Origin: Protaetiibacter sp.
Lineage (GTDB): Bacteria > Actinomycetota > Actinomycetes > Actinomycetales > Microbacteriaceae
Length of the DNA stretch: 64,000 bases
Direction of reading: 5' to 3'
Assembly: GCA_030150265.1 (NCBI GenBank)
Contig: JASLGG010000051.1
Coordinates: forward strand, 1-64,000
The notes below the pieces were generated by a model, which made no database searches, was not told the DNA's origin, and saw nothing but the letters and a program-made list of their open reading frames with translations. A program made the translations under genes and the position numbers. Each line of letters begins with the position of its first letter. Within the stretch, counting starts at the first letter, position 1. Shown here piece after piece: positions 1-8,077 of the stretch.

Positions 1-120
1 AGAGCCTCAGCCGGCCCCCGGCCTGACCCGCGCCGATGGGGGGGCCGCGCTGGGGCGGGGCACCCCCCGACCTCGGGGGCGCGGGGCGGACCGCCACCCC
101 AGCGGGGCCGCACGCCCCGT
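1..120. other. Left flank downstream of the giant surface-protein gene; no gene seen
   Basis: Very GC-rich stretch beyond the stop codon of the minus-strand gene that ends at 121. A short hairpin with arms GCCGG (10-14) and CCGGC (18-22) could be part of its terminator, but there is no U-tract. I see no supported coding region here. Confidence 0.4.
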
Positions 121-3100
121 TCATGCCCGCCGGCGTCGTCGGACGACGACCAGCAGCAGCCCGCCGAGCCCCATCACGACCAGGGCGGCACCGCTCGCCA
201 GCAGGAGCCCCTCGGCACCGGTCGATGCCAGCAACTGCACCACCGACACCGTCGTCGCGGTGCGCGACGCCGGCGTGCCGGTCGCGGTCAACGACAGCAG
301 GGTCGGGTCGGTCGTGACCACGTTGGTCAACCGGGTGCCCACCGGCGCACCGGATCGCACGGTCACCGAGTAGGTGATGGTCGCCACCTCGCCCGCCGTG
401 AGTCCCCCGCTCCACGCGATGCGCCCGCCGGTGTCGACGACATCGCCGCGATCGGCGTGCGCGTCGCCGCGGTAGTCCGCGGCGGTGAGCACGCCCGAGA
501 GGTCGTCCTCGACGGCCACCGGGTCGCCGGCGGGGATGTCGACGGTGCCGGTGTTGGTCACCCGCACCGTGTAGACCACGACGTCGCCGGGCACCACACG
601 CGAGGTGCTCGCGGACTTCTCCACCTGCACCGCGGGAAGGCCCGTGCTGGTCGCCGAGCAGTCCGCGGCCGCCGCGCAGTCGCCGACCGCGGGAGCCGCG
701 GGGTCGACCGCCAGAGGCTCGGCAGCGAAGGCGATGTTGTCGAGCACGCCGTCGCCGCCGTCGCCGATCGTCACCTCGTAGCTGAGGGTGACCGTCGCGC
801 CGGAGAGGAGCGCACCGCGCCACGAGATCCGCTCGCCGCTCGCGGTGACCGCGCCGACCGCGGGGTTCGCCACGGGCGCGCCGGTCACCGTCGCGTCGTC
901 GAGCACGCCCGAGAGGTCGTCCCAGACGACGGCCGGGTAGAGCGCCGTGAAGTCGCCCTGCCCCACGTTGCGGATCACGATCTCGTAGCTCGCCGTGGAG
1001 CCGATGCGCGGCACCGCGTCGGTCACGACCGACTTCTCCACCTCGAGCTCGGGCACGAGCAGGTCGGCGGCGGCGCGCGCGTCGCTCGTGACCACCCCGT
1101 CGACCCCCGAGGAGACGGTCGCGGTGTTCGCGAAGCCCTCCGCGACCGAGGTCTGCCCGGCGGCGAGGCGCACTCGCAGCGTCACGTCGAAGATGTGCAC
1201 GGCCGACGCGGGCAGCTCGGTGCCCTCGGCGACGAGCTGCGTGCGACCGCGGCCGTTCCAGTCGGACAGCACGGCCGGGCCGCCGGAGCGGGCCGCGGAC
1301 GACACCACGCTCACCGCGGAGCCCGCGGGGAAGTCGAGCGCGTCGACGAGGCCGTAGCGCAGGGCGACGGCGGACGGGTTCGCCACCGACACGGTGTACG
1401 ACACGAGCCACGAGCCATCGGCCTGCAGCACGGGCACCCCGTCGACCGTCTTGGCGACGGACGGGTCGTACAGCGTCGCGCAGGCCTCGGCATCCGCATC
1501 CGCCACCCCGGTCGTGAGGCTCGCGCGGTTCAGGAAGCCGGTGCCCGTCTCGCCCGCGTCGAGGGTGCAGTCGGCAGCCGCATCGGTGCCGCGCAGGCTG
1601 CCGGTGTCGACGACCGCGCGCACGGTGTAGCTGTGCGTGGCACCGCCCGGCAGCAGCATGTTCTCGACCAGGGTGCCGGAGCCGTTCCAGGCGGGGTCGA
1701 CCGGGGCGCCCGAGGGCGCGGTCACGGTGGGCTGCCCGACGAGCGACATGCCCGCGCCGAGCGCCAGGTCGTCGGCGAGGTCGTAGCGCACCGCGGCGGT
1801 CGCGGAGGGGTTGCCCACCTGGATGCCGTAGACCACGGCCCACGTGCCGTCGGCCTGCTGGGTCTGCGAGATCACCGTCTTGGCGATGCCCGGCATCGGC
1901 ACGTCGGGCACGTCGGCGCACGCCGTGGCCCCCGTCTTGCGCGAGCCGACGATGATCTCGGCGACGTTGAGCAGGCCTCCCGCGGTGTCGGTCGGCGAGC
2001 ACTGCACGTCGGCGGTGAGACCACCCGGCACGCGGAACGTGACCGTCACCGTGTAGCGGTGGCGCGTCGGGGTCGCGTCGTCGACGGCCGCCGCGATGGC
2101 GCCCGTGCCGAGATCGGTCGCGGTGACGCCGTCGAAGGCCGGGTTCACGGCCCCTCCGACGCTGCTCGCCGCCACCGTCAGCACCTCGACGCCGGTCGGC
2201 AGCTCGAGCTGGTCGGACACCGCGTAGGGGATGCCGCCCGCGACGCTCGTGGTCGAGCGGTTGGTCACCACGATCTCGTACGACATCGTCCAGACGCCGG
2301 TCGCGGGGTCCTGCTGGGGTGCGCTCGAGACGGCCTTCACGACGCTCGGATCGGTGGCCGGCTCGCATGCCGCGGCGACCGCGCTCGTGGTGCCGGATCG
2401 CACGGTGGCGAGATTGCGCAGGCCGGTGCCCGTCTCGCCCGGGTCGATGCGGCAGTCCGCCGCGGCCGAGTCGGTGTCGACCGCGCCGAGATCCACGACC
2501 GCCGTCACCTCGAAGGTGTCGACCGCGGCCGGCGCCAGCATCCGGCCACGCACGAGCGCGGGATCGGCCGTGCCGTCCCAGGTGGAGAGCACGGGCGCCT
2601 CGGTCGAGGTCGCCGTCGAGCTCTGCACCGCCGCGCCGGCGGCGAACTGCAGCTCGTCGTCGAGGTCGTAGACGGTCGAGAACTCGGCACTCGGGTTCGT
2701 CACGACGATCCGGTAGCGGATGGTCCACTCGCCCGAGCCCGCGTCGATCGAGGTCGAGACGACGCGCTTGGTGATCGTGGGCGTCGGCAGCGGCGTCACC
2801 GGTGCGCACGCGGATGCGGAGCCCAGCTGGGTCGTGCTCGTGCCCGCGAACAGCGTCACGGCGTTGGCGTAGCCGCCCGTGCCCGCGGGGGCGCAGGCGA
2901 AGCTCGCCGCGGTGCCGGCGCCCGCCGGCACCTGCGCGTGGAGCGTCACGATGTAGACCCGGGTCGACGGGGAGCTCGAGGACCCGGCCGCGGGGATGCG
3001 GTCGACGCCCGTGAGGAGCGCCCGGCTGCTCGTGCCGTCGAAGCCCGCGGACACGGGTGCGCCGGCCGGTCCCGCCGCGGTCACGCCGAGCACCTGCACG

Positions 3101-6100
3101 CCGCTCGGGAGGGTGAGGTGGTCGTCGAGCGTGTAGGCGAGACCGCCCGCCGGGGCGGTGCTGCGGTTCGTGACCGTGATCGTGTAGCTCACGATCCACG
3201 AGCCGTCGGGCTGCTGCACGGGAGGGGCCACGGTCTTGGTCACGGTGGGCGCGACCGGCGAGGCGCAGGCCTCCGCCTTCACGGGTGCCCCGCCCGCGGG
3301 GGTGAGGGTCGCCACGTTGGCGAACCCGCCCGCGACGCCCGTCGCGCACGCCGCGGCGGCGGTGCCGGCCGTGCCCGCGGCATCCGCGATCACGGTCACC
3401 TGGTAGCTGTGCGTGCCGCCCGCCGGCACCTGGGCGTTCGCGATCGTGCCGCTGCCGCTCCAGGCGCCGGGGGTCACCCCGGACGGGGCCGAGGTCACGG
3501 CCGCGCTCGCGACGGCGATGCCGCTGCCGAAGGCGAGGGCGTCGTCGAGGCGGTAGCTCGCCGCGGCGTCGTCGTCGAGGTTGGTGACGTCGATCGCGTA
3601 CACGATCGTCCAGCGACCGTCGTCGCCCTGCGTGATCGACGCGACGCGCTTGTCGATCACGGGCGCGAACGCGGAGCTGGTCGTAGCGCACGACGCGCCC
3701 TGCGGGTCGAGGCCGTCGGTGCAGCTGGAGACGCTCCCCGACGCGTAGGCGGTGTTGACGAGGCGGCGGTCCCCGGTGGTTCCGTCGCCGACCTTCACGC
3801 GGTAGCTGAGCACCGCCTGGCCGCCCACGGCGAGCGCACCGGACCAGGTGAGCAGGCCGCTCACGGGATCGGCGAGCGCCGTCGAGGAGGCCCCGATCGT
3901 GACCGTCGCGGAGCCGGCCACGAAGCTCGCGTCATCGAGCACACGGGTGAGGTCGTCCACGACGGTGGCGGGGCTGCCGGACGTGTAGGCGACGGTGCCC
4001 GCGTTGACGATCGTCACCGTGTACTCCACGAACTGGCCGCTGCGCACGCCGGCCGCGGGGGCGTCGCTCGCCTTGGTGACGACGAGCTTGCGCAGCCCGT
4101 CGACGTCGGTGCCGACCGCCTGGAGCGGCGTCGCACCGCCGGCCGGGTCGGGGGCCGTGGCGCGGGCCAGGTTCTCGACCTGGCCGATCGCGCTCGGCAG
4201 CACGCGCACCGTCACGGTGCGGGCGAATCCGGTTCCGGTGCCGCCCGCCGTGGCGGATCCCCCGGCGCTCGCGGTGCCGGTCGGCGCGAGGTCGACCGCG
4301 GGCCAGGTGACGACCCCGCCGGAGCCGTCGGCCGCGGCGCCGCTCAGGGTGCCGCCGCCCGATGCGCTCACGAACACGAGGCCGGCGGGCAGCTCGTCAC
4401 GCAGCACGACGCCGGTCAGGCTCTCGCCCACGAGCAGGCTGTCGACCTCGATGACGTAGCTGTACTGGTCGCCGACGCCGACGACGGTGCGCGCGTCGTC
4501 CTTCTGCACGCGGAGCCCCGCGGTGAACGGCGCGACCGCGACGCATCCCTGGGTCTCGTTGTTGGCGAGCTGCGGGTCGACCATGCGGCTGGTGACCTCC
4601 GCCGGCACGCACAGCGAGGCCGCGGCCGCGTCGACCACGACCGGGAGGTCGAGACGCAGCGGGGTGCCGAGATCGATGGTCTTCACCGCGCCGAGCGCGT
4701 CGACCGGCTGACAGCTCAGCGTGCGGGGTCCGGCGACGGGCGCCGAGGCGCCGCTCGCCGTGCAGCTCCAGCCCTGCGGCGCGAGCGAGGCGACGGTCAC
4801 GCCCGAGGGGATGTCGACCGTCACGACCGCGGGCGCGTGCGCCGATCCGCCGTGGTTGGTCACGAGGAACGGGATGCTGCCGGGGCGGCCCGCCTGCAGC
4901 GGCAGGCGGTCGGGCACGGTGATCTCGAGGTCGGCCTCGGCCGTGAGCGCGCACACGGCGGGCGGCTCGGAGGTCACGGTCTGCGCGGTGCGGATCGCGA
5001 TCGAGTTGCACGCGATCGCATCGGCGGACGAGCCGGTGGTGACCCCCGCGGTGTACCCGAAGCTCACCTTCTGGCCGGGCGTGAGCGTGCCGCTGTAGGC
5101 GGCGCGGATCGCCCGGGCCCCGGCGGCCGTCGCCCCCCACGAGCCGGTGGTGGAGCCGCTGTACACCTCGGAGCGCGGCGGGTTGGTGGAGCTCGAGTAG
5201 CTCAGGGTGAGACCCGCACCCACGTTCTGGGTCGACACGAGCGTCTCGTCGAAGCTCGAGCCGCGCGGGGTCGTGGCGGTCAGGTCGCTCACGCCCGTGT
5301 CACCGACGTAGGGCAGCACGTCGTAGGCGACGACGCCCGTGAGGTTCGCGTTGCCCGTGTTCTGGATGGTGACGCGGTACTTGATCGACGACTCGGAGGT
5401 CGACACTGGAACCGGCCGCGTCGGATCGCTCAGCCACTCGCAGCCGTCGGCCGCGGTCGCATCCGGGCGGCAGATCTCCTTGAGCACGGATGCGGCGGAG
5501 ATGCCCGAGACGAAGACGCCCTGCGTCGCGGTCGCGAAGCCCTCGGTGGTCGAGCCGTCGCCATCGACGTCGGCGACGTCGGCACCGCCGGCGGTGAAGG
5601 TGGCGTTGCTCGGGGTCCAGACGTTGCGGGAGTCGCCGATCCACGCCGCAGCCTGGCTCGTGGTGCCCGAGGGGACCGCATAGGTCGGGGTCGCCACGAC
5701 CGTCATGGTGGGCAGGGTGACGTTCTTGCCGAAGGTGACGTCCGGGGGCCAGGAGGCGATCACCACCTGCCGCGGCGCGCCCGAGATCGTCACGGTGCGG
5801 TAGGTGAAGGTCACGCCGGCCGGGACCGCACCCGGCGCGAACGCCGCCGAGCCGTTCTTGATCGTCCAGTCGACGGGGGCGATGAAGATGTACTGCGGTG
5901 CGAAGTCGTTCACCCCGCCGAAGCGCGACGTCGATCCGTTGATCGAGAAGGTCACCTCGCGTCCCGGCACCGCGAGGCCGCCCCCGTCGACGACGGGGGC
6001 CACGGGGAAGCCCGCGGCGATCGCCGGCTTGACGTTCGCCATCGGGTATCCGCGCAGGTTCACCTGGCGACTGGTGGTCTTCGTGAAGGTGTCGGTGATC

Positions 6101-7836
6101 TCCGGGTAGCCGGGATAGGTCATCGTCGCCGACATCGTGTTGGTGCGCACGCCCGGCGCCGTTCCCGCGACCACCGTGTAGTAGTAGTTGACGCGGAACA
6201 GGTTGCCGATCCCGGTATCGCTCGGACGGATGTTGCCCGGCGCGATCGCCGTGTTGCTGGTGGCCGTCGCGGTGGTGAAACGGCAGTCGGTCGCCGAGCC
6301 GACGAGCGCGCTGAGGAGCAGCACGGTGCCGCTGTAGCTGCCCGACACGGGCGTGCTCGTGCCGCACTGGTAGGTGTACGCGATCGTGGCCGCGGGAGAG
6401 GCGTCGATCCTCGTCACCGGCATGCCGGGCTGGTCGAGGTCGTCGTCGGTGATCGTGGCGATGCCGGGCACGTTGCCGGCGTTGTAGGCCGAGTTGAGCC
6501 AATAGCGGGTGTTGGCCGGGAACGGCGCGAGCGGCTGCCCGGGGGTGCAGGGCCGCCCCCAGTCGTCATATCCGGAGGAGTCGCACATCATTCCGGTGAC
6601 GACGGGAGGCACGTAGACCTGGCGCACCGCGGTGGAGGTGTCGTCGGCGTTGGAGTCCTTGCCGACGTTCAGACGCCCGAAGGGCTCGTAGCAGGAGACG
6701 GCGTGGGTGTTGCTCGTCGTCGCCGAGCGGCGGGTGCGCGCCGTGTCGAGGTAGGTCACGTCGACCTTGACGCTCGGGGAGACGTTGACGTCGAAGTTGC
6801 AGCCGTTGGTCGCCTCGGGGAAGTTCGCGGCGGGGTAGTTCACGACGACGTTGTGCGGCGCGTAGCACGGAGGGGTGACGTTCCAGGTGTTGGAGTTCGC
6901 AGCGGTCGAGCCCCATCCGCCGCCCGCGCAGAAGGTGGGCACGGCCTCGGTTCCCTCGGTCCACGTGACGGTGTGGTTCACGGGGTCGTAGACCCCGCCG
7001 TAGTCGGCGCTCACGAAGACCGCCTGCGGGGCCAGCTGCAGGGTCACCGCATAGTTCCCCGCCGCGACGAGCGTCGACATGCCGTAGATGTTGCCTCCGC
7101 CGAGGCCCATCGATCCGCTGTTCATGCGGATCTGATAGTTCACGTTGACCCCCGGCTTGATGCTGCCGGGACCGGCCATGACGATCGCGGGACCGTTCGG
7201 CGTGCCGATGTTCCAGGTGACGGGAGCCGCGGTCGCCGCCACCGGCGCCATGGCGCTCGGCGAGTCGATCGTGGCCGTGTGCACGATCTGGAAGCCATTC
7301 GGGTAGAGCTGTGTCGGAACGGCCGTGCGATTGATCGAGGGCGGGAAGGCGTACGACACCCGGAACTGGCCCGAAGATCCCGCCGGCACGGTGCCGAGCG
7401 TGACGAGCTTGCCCGTCGTGTCGTCGCCGCTGATGGTGCCGCCCGCGGTCGGAGCCGTCCACGTGTTGTAGGTGAGGAGCTTGGTGCTCCAAGGACCGAG
7501 GTAGCCGGATGCGACCGCGATGCCGTAGGGGTTCGGCTGCGGCGCGCTGAGGCGCACCGTCGTGCCGGTGCAGTCGGCGACCGCGCACGCGTAGTCGACC
7601 TGGTAGGTGACCCGGTTGCTGTGCTGGCCGACTCCCGCGGTGGTCTGCGGGTTGCTCAGGTCGGGGTTCGTGAAGTCGACGGGGGTGATCTTCACCGTGA
7701 GCACGCCGGAGCCCGCGGCGACCGCGGGCGCGGCGGGCGCGGTGAGCAGCGACAGCGCGGTCAGCGGCACCGCGACGGCGGCGAGCAGCCTCCGCCCGTT
7801 CCTCGTGCGGTGCGTGCGTGCGCGGAGGCTCGTCAT
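121..7836 (-). CDS. Giant secreted, wall-anchored repeat protein (DUF11-like)
   Basis: Secreted surface protein of 2,571 residues. It begins with a basic n-region and a hydrophobic signal peptide (cleavage near residue 40, after AVAA) and ends with LASTG (about 2536-2540), a hydrophobic helix and RRRRRA. That is an LAxTG sorting signal, the type handled by class E sortases in high-GC actinobacteria. The N-terminal ~900 residues are Thr/Ser/Asn-rich beta-sandwich-like sequence with scattered Cys. The rest is a string of DUF11-like modules, recognisable by short xxVxKxV openings and YxIxVTNxS strands. The ATG at 7836 is preferred over in-frame upstream starts because GGGAG sits 7 nt before it and the signal peptide then begins correctly. 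It is divergent from a LuxR regulator, which may control it. An adhesin or stalk role is inferred; no enzymatic domain is visible. Confidence 0.85.
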   Translation of the reverse strand: MTSLRARTHRTRNGRRLLAAVAVPLTALSLLTAPAAPAVAAGSGVLTVKITPVDFTNPDLSNPQTTAGVGQHSNRVTYQVDYACAVADCTGTTVRLSAPQPNPYGIAVASGYLGPWSTKLLTYNTWTAPTAGGTISGDDTTGKLVTLGTVPAGSSGQFRVSYAFPPSINRTAVPTQLYPNGFQIVHTATIDSPSAMAPVAATAAPVTWNIGTPNGPAIVMAGPGSIKPGVNVNYQIRMNSGSMGLGGGNIYGMSTLVAAGNYAVTLQLAPQAVFVSADYGGVYDPVNHTVTWTEGTEAVPTFCAGGGWGSTAANSNTWNVTPPCYAPHNVVVNYPAANFPEATNGCNFDVNVSPSVKVDVTYLDTARTRRSATTSNTHAVSCYEPFGRLNVGKDSNADDTSTAVRQVYVPPVVTGMMCDSSGYDDWGRPCTPGQPLAPFPANTRYWLNSAYNAGNVPGIATITDDDLDQPGMPVTRIDASPAATIAYTYQCGTSTPVSGSYSGTVLLLSALVGSATDCRFTTATATSNTAIAPGNIRPSDTGIGNLFRVNYYYTVVAGTAPGVRTNTMSATMTYPGYPEITDTFTKTTSRQVNLRGYPMANVKPAIAAGFPVAPVVDGGGLAVPGREVTFSINGSTSRFGGVNDFAPQYIFIAPVDWTIKNGSAAFAPGAVPAGVTFTYRTVTISGAPRQVVIASWPPDVTFGKNVTLPTMTVVATPTYAVPSGTTSQAAAWIGDSRNVWTPSNATFTAGGADVADVDGDGSTTEGFATATQGVFVSGISAASVLKEICRPDATAADGCEWLSDPTRPVPVSTSESSIKYRVTIQNTGNANLTGVVAYDVLPYVGDTGVSDLTATTPRGSSFDETLVSTQNVGAGLTLSYSSSTNPPRSEVYSGSTTGSWGATAAGARAIRAAYSGTLTPGQKVSFGYTAGVTTGSSADAIACNSIAIRTAQTVTSEPPAVCALTAEADLEITVPDRLPLQAGRPGSIPFLVTNHGGSAHAPAVVTVDIPSGVTVASLAPQGWSCTASGASAPVAGPRTLSCQPVDALGAVKTIDLGTPLRLDLPVVVDAAAASLCVPAEVTSRMVDPQLANNETQGCVAVAPFTAGLRVQKDDARTVVGVGDQYSYVIEVDSLLVGESLTGVVLRDELPAGLVFVSASGGGTLSGAAADGSGGVVTWPAVDLAPTGTASAGGSATAGGTGTGFARTVTVRVLPSAIGQVENLARATAPDPAGGATPLQAVGTDVDGLRKLVVTKASDAPAAGVRSGQFVEYTVTIVNAGTVAYTSGSPATVVDDLTRVLDDASFVAGSATVTIGASSTALADPVSGLLTWSGALAVGGQAVLSYRVKVGDGTTGDRRLVNTAYASGSVSSCTDGLDPQGASCATTSSAFAPVIDKRVASITQGDDGRWTIVYAIDVTNLDDDAAASYRLDDALAFGSGIAVASAAVTSAPSGVTPGAWSGSGTIANAQVPAGGTHSYQVTVIADAAGTAGTAAAACATGVAGGFANVATLTPAGGAPVKAEACASPVAPTVTKTVAPPVQQPDGSWIVSYTITVTNRSTAPAGGLAYTLDDHLTLPSGVQVLGVTAAGPAGAPVSAGFDGTSSRALLTGVDRIPAAGSSSSPSTRVYIVTLHAQVPAGAGTAASFACAPAGTGGYANAVTLFAGTSTTQLGSASACAPVTPLPTPTITKRVVSTSIDAGSGEWTIRYRIVVTNPSAEFSTVYDLDDELQFAAGAAVQSSTATSTEAPVLSTWDGTADPALVRGRMLAPAAVDTFEVTAVVDLGAVDTDSAAADCRIDPGETGTGLRNLATVRSGTTSAVAAACEPATDPSVVKAVSSAPQQDPATGVWTMSYEIVVTNRSTTSVAGGIPYAVSDQLELPTGVEVLTVAASSVGGAVNPAFDGVTATDLGTGAIAAAVDDATPTRHRYTVTVTFRVPGGLTADVQCSPTDTAGGLLNVAEIIVGSRKTGATACADVPDVPMPGIAKTVISQTQQADGTWAVVYGIQVGNPSATAAVRYDLADDLALGAGMSLVGQPTVTAPSGAPVDPAWNGSGTLVENMLLPGGATHSYTVRAVVDTGSLRGTDAAADCTLDAGETGTGFLNRASLTTGVADADAEACATLYDPSVAKTVDGVPVLQADGSWLVSYTVSVANPSAVALRYGLVDALDFPAGSAVSVVSSAARSGGPAVLSDWNGRGRTQLVAEGTELPASAVHIFDVTLRVRLAAGQTSVAEGFANTATVSSGVDGVVTSDARAAADLLVPELEVEKSVVTDAVPRIGSTASYEIVIRNVGQGDFTALYPAVVWDDLSGVLDDATVTGAPVANPAVGAVTASGERISWRGALLSGATVTLSYEVTIGDGGDGVLDNIAFAAEPLAVDPAAPAVGDCAAAADCSATSTGLPAVQVEKSASTSRVVPGDVVVYTVRVTNTGTVDIPAGDPVAVEDDLSGVLTAADYRGDAHADRGDVVDTGGRIAWSGGLTAGEVATITYSVTVRSGAPVGTRLTNVVTTDPTLLSLTATGTPASRTATTVSVVQLLASTGAEGLLLASGAALVVMGLGGLLLVVVRRRRRA
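1050..3670 (-). repeat. Six tandem protein repeats inside the giant surface protein
   Basis: Six modules of about 140-155 residues start near 3663, 3248, 2781, 2350, 1894 and 1465 and run leftwards. Each opens with P-x-(I/V)-x-K-x-V, followed by GxW, a strand ending in VTN or V.NPS, a (L/V)DD or DQL turn and a Cys near the end. The first four alternate between a form with NRST-(A/V)AGG and a form without it, which suggests duplication of a two-module unit. The DNA repeats are diverged rather than identical. Confidence 0.65.
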
Positions 7837-8077
7837 GTCTGCATCTCCCGGTGGCTGGGCAGCGTCCTGGGGGCGAGGACGCGTGAAGCGCCGACCGCGA
7901 GCGGTCACGCCTCATTCAGGACTCTGGCAGCGACTTCTCATCAGCTATCCGGAAATCACCCCGGCATATCACCCGTTCGTCACCGGCGTGTCGGCGCACG
8001 TGGCCGTGGGGCGGACAGAATGGTCGGGAAAGACTTTCGTGCGGCGTCGAAGCCGCGCACCGGGGAGTGGTCGGCGC

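Noticed and set aside
36..317. Short plus-strand open frame at the left edge
   Set aside because: Mostly opposite the 3-prime end of the surface-protein gene, Pro/Arg-rich, no ribosome-binding site.
1050..3670. CRISPR-like or tandem DNA repeats
   Set aside because: The repeats are diverged protein-coding modules of about 430 bp with no conserved short repeat and unique spacers; no CRISPR array is visible anywhere in the window.
7837..7915. Upstream in-frame extensions of the giant surface protein
   Set aside because: They place 25 or more residues before the signal peptide and lack a ribosome-binding site; ATG 7836 has GGGAG.
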